DNA of 64,000 nucleotides from Perca fluviatilis (lineage: Eukaryota > Chordata > Actinopteri > Perciformes > Percidae), in assembly GCF_010015445.1 (NCBI RefSeq), contig NC_053132.1:33010501-33074500 (forward strand), written 5' to 3'. A program made the position numbers and the translations under genes. Positions 55,744 through 64,000 of the stretch are shown here, in pieces (position 1 is the stretch's first letter; the number at the start of each line of letters is the position of its first letter). A model generated the notes under the pieces. It saw only the letters and a program-made list of their open reading frames with translations, searched no databases and was not told the origin of the DNA.

Positions 55744-56610
55744 ATGTCTGAGGAAGAAATTCACGCCAGCTCAAGCGGCATTTTTGAATTCAACCAAGAA
55801 GATTATGACCGCATTATGCTGAAGGAATCTATTTTTGACGAGGATACAACAGATCCTAAGGAGGGTGATGCACTAACTCACAAGATGTTCAATCTACAAG
55901 AACGTGAGATCAGACAGCATTTGCATGCTGTAACATTGAGTGACTATCTGAGAAAAAAGATCATCCCTCGGGGTCTGAGATTACAGAAAGCACCTGCTTT
56001 AGGTCAGGACAATCCGATATTTTGCACACGCTGGTGCGAAATACTCAACAAATGTTCCTTTGACCTGATGGCCCTCGTTATAAGTGAAATCACTACTCAA
56101 CAGGAATCGACAAGGGAAGATTTCAAACAAGCAGAAAATAAATTGAAAGTGCTGTTTGATAAGAAAAAACAGGGGGAAATCAAGAAGGAGTTAGAACGCC
56201 ACCGTATTGACTGCACTAGTGAAGTCAGGAGTGTCAAGAAGGCTAAATTTGCGCGGGATGCTGAGGATTACAAGCAGAACAAAGTCTACTTCTGGAAGGA
56301 TGGGAAACCAGAATCCCAAGCCAAATCCCAGCATAATCCGGGACAACGCACACAACGCATACGACTTGGACGCCAACGACAACAAGGTAAAAACAAATCA
56401 TGGCTGTCTTCCTCATCGTATGAGTCAGGCTCTGATGTGAGTGGCCAATCGGAGCGCGGAGCGTCTTTTTTAGGACACGCCCAGAGAAGGCTCCAAAATC
56501 CACAGCGTTGGTGGAGAGGAGGCTTGCCTCCAAGCAAAAGCGATCTCGAAGAAGTCAGCGGAAAAGTACGCTGGCAGTCCCACAACCAGACCAGCAGGAG
56601 AGTACGGTAA
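55744..56610 (+). CDS. PLE ORF1 protein (function unknown)
   Basis: This is an intact 288-codon frame with a true ATG, 70 bp after the left pLTR. Residues 1-50 are acidic (EEEIHASSSGIFEFNQEDYD). A central segment reads LSDYLRKKIIPRGLRLQKAP, then NPIFCTRWCEILNKCSFDLM. Residues about 118-180 are charged and probably coiled coil (ENKLKVLFDKKKQGEIKKEL), ending DAEDYKQNKVYFW. The C-terminal third is basic and Gln/Ser-rich. Similar proteins (PRGLRI and VYRW motifs) accompany some vertebrate PLEs as far as I recall, but no enzymatic domain is known to me. A nucleic-acid-binding or multimerising role is a guess. A slippery heptamer sits at codons 241-243. Confidence 0.75.
   Translation: MSEEEIHASSSGIFEFNQEDYDRIMLKESIFDEDTTDPKEGDALTHKMFNLQEREIRQHLHAVTLSDYLRKKIIPRGLRLQKAPALGQDNPIFCTRWCEILNKCSFDLMALVISEITTQQESTREDFKQAENKLKVLFDKKKQGEIKKELERHRIDCTSEVRSVKKAKFARDAEDYKQNKVYFWKDGKPESQAKSQHNPGQRTQRIRLGRQRQQGKNKSWLSSSSYESGSDVSGQSERGASFLGHAQRRLQNPQRWWRGGLPPSKSDLEEVSGKVRWQSHNQTSRRVR
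56466..56472 (+). promoter_or_regulatory. Candidate -1 ribosomal frameshift site (T TTT TTA)
   Basis: In the ORF1 frame the codons are GCG TCT TTT TTA GGA, which place T TTT TTA in the X XXY YYZ register. A -1 slip gives TTT TTT AGG, exactly the ORF2 frame. The ORF2 frame is open from 56436 and lacks an ATG until about 56769. A possible stem (CTCCA 56491-56495 with TGGAG 56512-56516) and a GGAGG-CTTG-CCTCC hairpin (56518-56531) lie downstream, but both are farther than the usual 5-9 bases. Confidence 0.6.
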
Positions 56611-58910
56611 TTAATCTCTCTGAAAAGACTTTGTCTGATGCTTGCACGTCAGCCTTAAGTAAGGGACTGAGTTTTGTTCCAACCACTCACACAAATGACT
56701 TTGAGACTATTATTGATTTCCAAAAGTTTTTCCGAAATTTAAGATTGAGGGAATTTTTCCATTCTGATATGAGAGACAATGTAACTAGGAGTGATTCTCC
56801 TTTGGACCAAGATCATGGGCCTGCCACTTCTGCCCCTAGTGGCTTGGCCTATAGTCGTTTCAAGAAAAGGTCCACATTCATTCCTCCAAAGTACCGCAAC
56901 GCTTCTCTTGACACGTATTGCCGTTTAGTTGAGAATGATGTAAAAGGTCTATTAAAAAAGAAGAAAGAATACAAAGTGTATAATAATTTGTCTAAAGAGG
57001 AAAGAGAAGCTGTAATGGATTTGAGTAAGGATAACAGGATTGTGGTTAGGCCTGCTGATAAGGGGGGTGCTGTTGTCTTGCAAAATGTTTTGGATTATGA
57101 AAATGAAATAAAAAGACAACTTAGTGATTTAACATTCTATGAGAAATTAGCCTCTGATCCTACTAATAGGTTGAAGATTCAGGTATATTCCCAACTAGAA
57201 CATCACTTCAATAATGGAGAGTTTGACAAAAATGGCTTTGAGTTTCTTAAGATTGAACATCCAGTGATCCCTGTTATCTACACACTCCCTAAAATACACA
57301 AGGGTTTAGATATCCCTCTGAAGGGAAGACCCATTGTTAGTGGGATTGGAAGCCTAACAGAAAATATATCTGCTTACGTTGACTACTTCATTAAATCAGA
57401 AGTGGTCACTCTTCCCTCTTATATACGTGACTCTATTGATTTTATCAATTCACTGAAAACCTTTGATATTACCTCTGACAACTTGCTGTTAGACACTTTT
57501 GATGTTCAGAGTTTGTATACAAATATTCCACATGATGGTGGTCTGGAAGCAGTCCAGTATTTTCTTTCTTTAAATCGGGCTGAGCTAAAACCCAGTATTG
57601 ACTGCATATTAGACTTGGCTAATATAGTTCTGACTAATAATTTTTTTCGTTTTCAAGATGACTTCTATATACAAAAAAAAGGCACTGCCATGGGGAGTAA
57701 GATGGCTCCTAATTATGCCTGCTTATATATGGGTCTCTTTGAAAATCAATTTGTGTTGCATCAGAGTAATCCATTTTATTCAAAGATCTTATTCTACAAG
57801 CGGTTTATTGATGATATTTTTATGATAATTGACTGCACAGTAGATGAATTAATGGGCTTTTATGAGTATCTTAATGCCTGTAATGAACATCTGAAATTTA
57901 CTTTGGAATATGATAAACATTGCATCAGTTTCCTGGATATTCAGGTATACAAAGAGGGTACAACAATAAAAACAGATTTGTTTCGTAAGCCTACTGATCG
58001 CAACACTATATTACATGGGGATGGTTTTCATCCCAGGCCTTTGGTCAAAAGTCTTCCAATCAGTCAGTTTCATCGTGTGCGCAGAATATGCAGCGACAAT
58101 ACATCTTATTCAACACAGGCTGTAGACTTGACAACAAGATTCCTCAATAGAGGCTATAAACAAGACTGGGTGGATTCGGCCAAAAAACGATTTGATCAGA
58201 CAACACAAGAGGAGTGTCTTCGACCAAAAAAGTGCCCTAAAGATCTAAATAAGTCCCCTTTATGCTGTGTTAAATATTCCCCACTGGTGTTAGAATTTAG
58301 AAAATCTGTCTATAAACATTGGCACATCATTGATTCGGACCCTAGATTAATGAAAGTTTTTCCAGAAAAACCTAAGCTTATCTTTAGGCGTGCCCCTAAT
58401 TTAAGAGATCGCTTAGTTAAAAATGACATATGTCCGCAACCCAAAACTTCCTTTCTTAGTATGCCTGATGGTAACTATAAATGTGGTAGTTGCGCCCAGT
58501 GTTCATATACGCACAAATGTAAAAGCTTTAATCATCCACACACTGGCAAATTAACATCTATTCGCGGTGCGATTACATGTAGCACCACACATGTTATTTA
58601 TCTAATTCGCTGTCCATGTGGTTTAGCTTATGTGGGTAAAACAACGAGAGCGATACGGACCAGAATCAGTGAACACAGAAGCACCATTAGAACAGGGGAT
58701 GAGCGCAGCCCTGTAGCAGCTCATTTTAAACAGGTAGGGCATAATGTCAGCGCCCCCAGATATATAGGGGTGGAGCGAGTCAACAAACCTCCTAGAGGGG
58801 GAGACCAGGACAAAAGGCTCCTCCAACGGGAAACCTTTTGGATTCATTATCTAAACACAATGTCTCCTCATGGCCTTAATGAAGAATTTGATATAAAACC
58901 ATTCTTATAA
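56472..58910 (+). CDS. PLE ORF2: reverse transcriptase with GIY-YIG endonuclease
   Basis: The frame is open from 56436 to the stop at 58910; the start given assumes entry by -1 frameshift from ORF1. The N-terminal VINLSEKTLSDACTSALSK block precedes the first ATG (about 56769), so initiation there would remove conserved sequence. RT motifs: VVRPADKGGAVV (about 57048), LPKIHKG (57286), FDVQSLYTNIP with catalytic Asp (about 57500), KGTAMGSKMAPNYA (about 57680) and RFIDDIFMII with the catalytic Asp pair (about 57802-57830). A cysteine cluster CGSCAQCSYTHKC follows near 58480. The GIY-YIG nuclease has VIYLIRCPCGLAYVGKT (about 58593), RTRISEHR, AAHF and RETFWIHYL. RT copies the RNA; GIY-YIG nicks the target. 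No internal stop. Confidence 0.9.
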   Translation, partial: RTRPEKAPKSTALVERRLASKQKRSRRSQRKSTLAVPQPDQQESTVINLSEKTLSDACTSALSKGLSFVPTTHTNDFETIIDFQKFFRNLRLREFFHSDMRDNVTRSDSPLDQDHGPATSAPSGLAYSRFKKRSTFIPPKYRNASLDTYCRLVENDVKGLLKKKKEYKVYNNLSKEEREAVMDLSKDNRIVVRPADKGGAVVLQNVLDYENEIKRQLSDLTFYEKLASDPTNRLKIQVYSQLEHHFNNGEFDKNGFEFLKIEHPVIPVIYTLPKIHKGLDIPLKGRPIVSGIGSLTENISAYVDYFIKSEVVTLPSYIRDSIDFINSLKTFDITSDNLLLDTFDVQSLYTNIPHDGGLEAVQYFLSLNRAELKPSIDCILDLANIVLTNNFFRFQDDFYIQKKGTAMGSKMAPNYACLYMGLFENQFVLHQSNPFYSKILFYKRFIDDIFMIIDCTVDELMGFYEYLNACNEHLKFTLEYDKHCISFLDIQVYKEGTTIKTDLFRKPTDRNTILHGDGFHPRPLVKSLPISQFHRVRRICSDNTSYSTQAVDLTTRFLNRGYKQDWVDSAKKRFDQTTQEECLRPKKCPKDLNKSPLCCVKYSPLVLEFRKSVYKHWHIIDSDPRLMKVFPEKPKLIFRRAPNLRDRLVKNDICPQPKTSFLSMPDGNYKCGSCAQCSYTHKCKSFNHPHTGKLTSIRGAITCSTTHVIYLIRCPCGLAYVGKTTRAIRTRISEHRSTIRTGDERSPVAAHFKQVGHNVSAPRYIGVERVNKPPRGGDQDKRLLQRETFWIHYLNTMSPHGLNEEFDIKPFL

Positions 58911-59030
58911 AAAATGTTGTAAGATATGGTTTGTTTCTTAATGAAGAATTTGATACAAAACTATTTCTAAAAAATGTTGTTAGATATTGTTTGTTTCTTA
59001 TATAAAACATTGTAAGATATTGTCTGTTTG
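58874..59030 (+). repeat. Tandem duplication across the ORF2 stop codon
   Basis: CTTAATGAAGAATTTGATA, the final codons (LNEEFD), and the following bases through GATATGGTTTGTTT recur as a second unit at about 58937-58999. A shortened third unit follows (TATAAAACATTGTAAGATAT). The unit is about 62 bp. The first copy contains the functional stop, so the rest is 3' UTR. Confidence 0.75.
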
Positions 59031-59155
59031 TGTAAGTACTAATGCAGTAGATTTTATGAATATGTGGGGTAGTGTTCATTAATTTCTTAACTGTTTGTGG
59101 TAACTTTATATGGAATTGTTTTCCTCTTGAATGTTTATCTCTATATATTTTTTCT

Positions 59156-59578
59156 TTTTCCCATTTTTTTCTTTTTCCCTTTTTCTCTAGTTCTGTGCAT
59201 GGTAATATCATGTGTCTCTTTGGATATATTGTATTTTAAAAAGCAACCCCCCCCCCTCTCTTTTGGGATGTATATGGTGAAAAAGTCTATGAAAATGTCA
59301 TGGGTGGGGCCTTTTTGGGTAGCTCACACCTAATCAGGCTAATTGAAGCCAGATGGTGTGTCAGCTGAATGTGAGCCCTACATATATCCCTTCATCAAAT
59401 GTGTTCACCATTTGCCTGAAGAAGACCCAGCTGGGTCGAAACGTTGCATTTTTATATTAAATATGGGAGTTTAAAGCAGTGTTGCGGACATTATATTATT
59501 TTCGTTTTAAGTATTTTCATTTGTCCTGCACCTGCCAGAAGGTGGGATGTGCACACAGTTACTTTTTTTATAAATTTT
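59156..59578 (+). repeat. Right PLE terminal repeat (pLTR)
   Basis: It is a direct repeat of 55250-55674, nearly identical, the only clear difference being one or two bases in a C run (about 59246). It ends at TAAATTTT, after which the 13-bp target duplication follows. Confidence 0.9.
59416..59445 (+). ncRNA. Candidate hammerhead ribozyme core, right pLTR
   Basis: It is identical to 55511-55540: CTGAAGA, GACCC-AGCT-GGGTC stem II, GAAA. Having one core per terminal repeat would allow unit-length RNA to be cut from a longer transcript. Confidence 0.65.
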
Positions 59579-59591
59579 GCCTACAGAATAC
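59579..59591. repeat. Right 13-bp target site duplication of the PLE
   Basis: GCCTACAGAATAC, identical to 55237-55249. Confidence 0.9.
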
Positions 59592-59995
59592 AACAATTAA
59601 ACTATCCCCACTGTTTAGTTCTAACCCCAGCGCCACCGACAACCAGCGCTAACATTAAGTCACCTGTGTGGACTGTCAATATGCTGCGTCATGTCTCTGA
59701 GCAGCCATGTAAGAACAAGCTGTCATTGGCTATCAACAAGCAAATCATGACAATTATAGCCAATCAAATTCCCTTTCCATCGACACGCATTATAGGAAAA
59801 TCCAACTGTAAATTAATGCGTATCAGAGATAAGTCCCTCCTGCCAGAGTCATCAGTCACATGCATGTGTTTTATGAGAAAAAAAGATGATCAACAACGTT
59901 TGAATGAATGTAAAAAGTTTTTGTAAGTCATCTAAAGGCTTCAGTATGTTTTTTTTCTAACATACTGACTAAAAGCATTTAGCACAATTTTGGTC
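59592..59995. other. Unassigned sequence after the PLE
   Basis: No gene recognised. A 160-codon frame ending at 59926 starts inside the pLTR and has no motif. Confidence 0.4.
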
Positions 59996-60019
59996 ACTTG
60001 GAGAGGTTTTGGAGAGGTT

Positions 60020-60345
60020 TCAATTGAAATCAATTCAATTACATTTAATTTTATTTTATTTATAGTGTAAAATCACAACAGGAGTTATCTCAGGAACTTA
60101 AAGATAGAGTAGGTCTACACCACACTCTATAATTTACAAAGACCCAACAATTTCCCAAGAGTAAGCATTTGGTGCAGCAGTGGTGAGGAAAAGCCTTTTT
60201 ACAGGCAGAAACCTGGGACAGACCCAGGCTCTAGTTGGCCGTCTGCTGCTGCCGGTTGGAACAGAGAAATACTGATACAGATATGTACATGATATGATTC
60301 ATAACAATTATAGCAGTTGGCATGATGCGCCGTGGCACTTACAGT
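60020..60345 (-). repeat. LINE 3'-end-like interspersed repeat
   Basis: TTGAAATCAATTCAATTAC followed by TTTATTTATAGTGTAAAATC, AACAATTTCCCAAGAG, TGAGGAAAAGCC and GGCAGAAACCTGGGAC is a block I recognise as a common teleost repeat with a LINE-like 3' tail on the minus strand (tandem TTGAAT type). Decayed; no coding. Confidence 0.45.
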
Positions 60346-60484
60346 AACAATAAAGGTAATAGAAATATGACTAGAAATAATAGTTGTGGCAGTGCAGGGC
60401 GTCGAGCAGATATCACATTTAATTTAATTTAATTAAGAGTGCACATTGACATTATATTCCAACATTATAGGAATAGTAACTATA

Positions 60485-60489
60485 TAATA

Positions 60490-60541
<52 letters not shown>
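60485..60541. repeat. Microsatellite (AAT)n
   Basis: About 19 AAT units. Confidence 0.95.
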
Positions 60542-61664
60542 GAATAAAGAGAAAAAATAATTATAATAAAGTAAAAATAAACAAGTAAATTAATGAATTT
60601 ATCGTAAGGGGTTCGGTTTAGCCTCGTAAGGAGGCAAATGGAGTCCACCCTTTTTTAACTTCTTCCTTTTGTCTCCTTTGTTATCTTTATTCTCATCAAT
60701 GTCATTGTCTTGGGCTGCCCCCAGACCTTTAGGGAGCTGGCCCGCTGCAGGTCATCCCTTCTCATATTGGGCTGCCCCCAGACCCTCTGGGAGGAAGCCA
60801 GTCTGTTATGAGTGAGTAAATATGTTGTTTTTATTTTTCTTTTATTTCTATTTTTTTCTGTTGTTTGAGGGGAGCCACCCCTCGTCCATCTCACCCCCAT
60901 GCCAGTCTTATCCAATAAAGCCCCCCCAAAGTACTAAATATAAGAGAGAAGTAAATACAAACTGGCACAGTCTTCTCTGTTCTTCCCTCAGCACCCACTG
61001 CTCAACAGTTGAACATGTCTTACCAGGAGGAGAGCTCCACACAGCAGAGCACACAGTCGGAGCCAGGCTGACCTGGGCTTCACTCAGCAGCCAGGAGCAG
61101 CATGAAAACCCTCGACTTCACACTTGGCTTTGCAAGTTTGCAAAATGAAAACGCTTTTTTATAATTTACACCCTCCTCTTCTGTGCCGTATTGGCAGAAC
61201 AGCAACTTTTCCCTCTTGACCAATTAAAATGGATTCAGAGCTTGCAACCTGCAAGTCCACACTATCACATAACTGACACAAAGGCAGCAACAGAGTCTAT
61301 AGGCAGTTTAGTCACTGCAACTACACTGTTAGAAATGTCCGTAGAAATACGGGCTAATATTCTGTCTTAATATGAAGGAATTTTCTGTAATGATTTTTTA
61401 TGTTTTTTTGGATTAGCAGAAATGTCCGTTTAAAAAGGTACAGAGGATAAATGTAAATGTGTTAAACTAATACTTAACAGACGATGCTTTCGAAGGCATA
61501 AACAAAGGAAGGATTGCAGCAGATAAAATGTGAGTCCATTAAGCAAAATACGGCTGCATACTAAAAACTAAAATGGCTGACTTCCTGTTCTGGGTCAAAG
61601 TGCATATCAAATTAAAAGAAATCTAAAGTGCCGGTAGGGGGTTAATTCACTAAACCTGAAGGCA
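60542..61664. other. Unassigned sequence with a short tandem duplication
   Basis: No gene recognised. Two copies of TTGGGCTGCCCCCAGACC lie at about 60709 and 60766 (about 57-bp spacing) with similar flanks. The rest has no recognised content. Confidence 0.4.
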
Positions 61665-61800
61665 AAACACTTCCCATTTAAATACATTAAATTAAAATTC
61701 GTAATCACCACACGAAAATAACGACATAATCGTGTCCTGTTCACAAATCAATAGATTCAATAACATAACCCTTTCACGAACTGCCATGAGACTGGGCTGG
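61665..61800. repeat. Fragment of the 31591-32429 transposon family
   Basis: CCCATTTAAATACATTAAAT, ATCAATAGATTCAATAAC and CGAACTGCCATGAGACTGGG match in order the right part of the transposon at 31591-32429 (CCCATTGAAATACATTACTT, ATCAATAGATTCAAATAAC, CGAACTTCCATGAGACCGGG), including the very end GGGCTGG. The left end was not found. Confidence 0.7.
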
Positions 61801-61832
61801 AGAGTACTGCTGCTTCAATTTGTAATCAGCTA

Positions 61833-62700
61833 GTCTCATATTGCCAGACCGATCTCCACAGCGCCGTGTCAGCACTGCAGTATGGTCTGGCTACACCACC
61901 TATCTATTCTAAGATAGAGAGAAAAAACAATGTTCTGGTTCGTTTGTATTTCTCTCAACAAATAACAGTCCTTGGCGACACTAAACCCTATAGCAGAGAT
62001 AGTGGAAGGGAAGGCAGGGGAGGACTGGGACAAAAATTCGGCCCTGGCAATTCCATCACTTACTGGCCCAATTTCATACGGGGAACGTTATGATCTTTAT
62101 AGTAGCCAAAACCAGGCTCACGTTAGATTATGGCGGCAGCAGCTTGAAGTGCACTCACAGGCTTTCATAATTAAATAATACATGCAGTGGAGCAATTCAT
62201 AAAACCTTCAAATAAACTACCATGGCACCATCTTAGAATATAATGGAAATTCTTGCATATATAAAACAAATTATTACATACTTAAACACCCAAAACACCA
62301 AAGTACGAAGACATAGCGGACGCAAGACGCAAGACGCAAGCGTTTATTTCGAAAAGTAGAAGCCTGATGGCACCAGGCTGCAGCTGTACAGTCTTACATA
62401 TTTTTGTCAAACTAGTATGAAACGCCAGTGTCTTTTTTCCAGCGGCCCAAATCGGCCCAAGAGTTCATCTGCCCTTCTGGCATTCATCAGAACTGCCAGA
62501 TTGCCAGTCTACCTATGAGGGGAGGAACATCTGGCACGTGGCTTAATATATCCGCCTATATCAGATACAGCGATGTGATTGGTGCAGCTCGGCTACCAGG
62601 GCATAGTTAATGAGCATCATTACTGAATGCCAGAGTGACTCGCTGAGCAAATTACAATTGTGCTCTCGTGAGAACTCTGGATTTCCAGGGTACTAGTTAT
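61833..62700. repeat. Cluster of short DNA-transposon fragments
   Basis: The left border (TAGTCTCATATTGCCAGACC) resembles one end of a common fish short element. A second element begins near 62013 (CAGGGGAGGACTGGG) and may end near 62515 (CAGATTGCCAGTCTACCTA), giving GACTGG/CCAGTC inverted ends. Its left part also matches 219-295. Borders and nesting order are tentative. Confidence 0.4.
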
Positions 62701-63011
62701 CAGCAAATCAAAGGAATACAACATATACTTGTAATCAGCAATCAAAACTAAGGAACACAAGCCCATAATCAACCAATCAGAAAGAATGTGTAAAAGAAAT
62801 GATTATTCTTTGAATTTTATTAATTATCATTTTACATTTCCTATATACTCTGTGTTAATTTTTATGTATGTTCTGTCTTCTGTGTCTTTGTGTTGCTGCA
62901 TACTGTAGTGTCCTTTAGTTGGGGGGCCTCATTATTTAGTGTTTCCTGTGACAGGACAGCACATTCCTCAGAGCATAAGCGACACCATATAAAGCATATG
63001 CACATGGCAGG
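62701..63011. other. Unassigned sequence
   Basis: No gene or repeat family recognised. Confidence 0.45.
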
Positions 63012-63024
63012 AAGACTGTTGTCC

Positions 63025-63211
63025 GGGGCGACCTCTAGCTCACCCAGTAAGAGCGTGCGCCCCATGTAGGCTGAGGCCTTAGCAGCAGCCTGGGTTCGAA
63101 TTCAACGTGCAGCCTTCATCTCTCTCCCACCTTTTCTGTCCATCCACTGTCACTCTGAAATAAACGGAAAAAAGCCCCCAAAAAATAATCTTGAAAAAAA
63201 AAAAAAAAAAA
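63025..63211 (+). mobile_element. tRNA-derived SINE with 13-bp target duplication
   Basis: The head GACCTCTAGCTCACCCAG, TAAGAGCGTGCG is A-box-like and GGGTTCGAATTC is a B-box. The body continues CAGCCTTCATCTCTCTCCC to AAAAAGCCCCC and an A tail of about 20. AAGACTGTTGTCC (63012-63024) and AAGACTGCTGTCC (63212-63224) flank it as a target duplication with one change. The same family is represented by the truncated copy at 24181-24332. Confidence 0.85.
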
Positions 63212-63224
63212 AAGACTGCTGTCC

Positions 63225-64000
63225 AATGATAATAGAGTATTGTAAAGAATAATTTGAATAGGATAAGAAGAGCTCAGAAAGAAATCCTTTGTTTGGAAAC
63301 AGTATGAAATCAATGTGCAAAACTTTTCTTTTGGAGCTGCCTTGGAAAACTGAACTGATAAGACTTGGTGACGCTTCCATGTAATTAATTACATAAACTA
63401 CGGTATTTGCAATATTCACCTTTAACCATCTCTGTGTTCTCTGTGCTTTTGTGGTTCAATATTTGAGTATCTATGGGAGCTAAGGAAATCTCCATAACAA
63501 ATGCAATACTTAAGGTGTGTTCGAAACCGTTCCCTAGGACGAAAATAGTGTGTTTGTCATTTTCACAGTAAAAACCATACCTTAGTTTCATATATGTTAA
63601 CCACCTTATTTTTAAACATCTTTTTTCAATGGCAAGTGAAGTACAGATTGTTTAATTACTTGTCACAATTTCTAGTTTCAATTTCTTTCTAGTGGAGTAG
63701 AGGCCTGTAATGGTGAGTGGCAGCATCACATTCATGCTTTGCCCACAGTAAAATAAGAAGCAACAAGGACAAACATTGTCATGCCATGTTTGGTCGTTAT
63801 GTAGATTTTCTGCTTATAGCTTATTGTGGAACTCAACCCTACCATTTAAAAAATCATGAATATGTCTGTGACAATCTAAATGTGTGCACATGCAGTGGAA
63901 GTACTACGACTTCAAATATCTTCAGACAGTCAAGTGCAGCTTGTATAATAAAGCCATACTGGGGTGTACAGTGTGTTCTGTGGGAGCAGCCTCACACATC
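63225..64000. other. Unassigned sequence
   Basis: No gene recognised up to the window end. Confidence 0.45.

Larger units (their letters stand above)
55250..59578 (+). mobile_element. Complete Penelope-like retroelement (PLE)
   Basis: The element is 4.33 kb with direct terminal repeats (55250-55674 and about 59156-59578). Between them lie ORF1 (55744-56610), ORF2 with RT and GIY-YIG endonuclease (to 58910) and a short 3' UTR. A 13-bp target duplication encloses the whole unit. Both ORFs lack stops and the two terminal repeats appear identical apart from the length of a C run, pointing to a recent insertion. The GIY-YIG fusion is diagnostic of PLEs; the subgroup is probably Neptune- or Poseidon-like, not resolved. 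Confidence 0.92.

Noticed and set aside
56191..56585. Minus-strand frames of 64-99 codons opposite PLE ORF1
   Set aside because: Antisense shadows of ORF1/ORF2.
59444..59926. 160-codon frame after the PLE
   Set aside because: It begins inside the pLTR and runs by chance into flanking DNA; no motif.

Overview
The window looks like intergenic or intronic DNA from a ray-finned (teleost, probably percomorph) fish. The evidence is its mix of mobile elements: Rex1/Babar-like and L2-like LINEs, a Penelope-like retroelement, hAT and Tc1/mariner elements typical of fish, tRNA-derived SINEs with teleost-type tails, and abundant (CA)n, (TA)n and (AAT)n arrays. I found no convincing host protein-coding exon, rRNA or tRNA gene. 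Every long open frame with recognisable protein motifs belongs to a mobile element.

Layout. 1-4.2 kb: a Rex1/Babar-like LINE (+) with a deleted endonuclease. 5.1-9.3 kb: a nearly full-length but broken L2-type LINE (-) with an SGNH-hydrolase ORF1. 9.6-10.1 kb: a short DNA transposon. 10.5-13.8 kb: a 5'-truncated LINE (+) split by a hAT element with a perfect 8-bp target duplication. 14.7-25.8 kb: non-autonomous DNA transposons, microsatellites, a SINE tail and a hAT zinc-finger remnant. 26.1-29.7 kb: a Rex1-like LINE (-) split by a decayed Tc1 element. 30.8-33.6 kb: an IS630-like transposon carrying another DNA transposon and a minisatellite that appears to have grown from its own coding sequence. 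35.1-36.7 kb: a Tc1-like element with a DD38E catalytic spacing. 38.9-40.6 kb: an L2 remnant, a short inverted-repeat element and a SINE. 41.3-44.1 kb: a hAT element with an IS630-like transposon inside it. 44.2-54.4 kb: a 20-bp minisatellite, a CGGBP1-like hAT fragment, a SINE, and a LINE endonuclease fragment whose SDH region has expanded into a minisatellite. 54.9-55.1 kb: a telomere-like repeat. 55.25-59.58 kb: a complete Penelope-like element (PLE). 59.6-64 kb: repeat fragments and a SINE with target duplications.

The PLE is the most notable object. It has near-identical direct terminal repeats, a 13-bp perfect target duplication, candidate hammerhead ribozyme cores in both terminal repeats, an uninterrupted ORF1, and an uninterrupted reverse transcriptase/GIY-YIG ORF2. 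ORF2 lies in the -1 frame relative to ORF1. The overlap contains T TTT TTA, in register with ORF1, at which a -1 slip would enter the ORF2 frame. The ORF2 frame has no ATG before its conserved start, so an ORF1-ORF2 fusion made by programmed frameshifting is plausible. All family calls come from motif reading; no database search was run.
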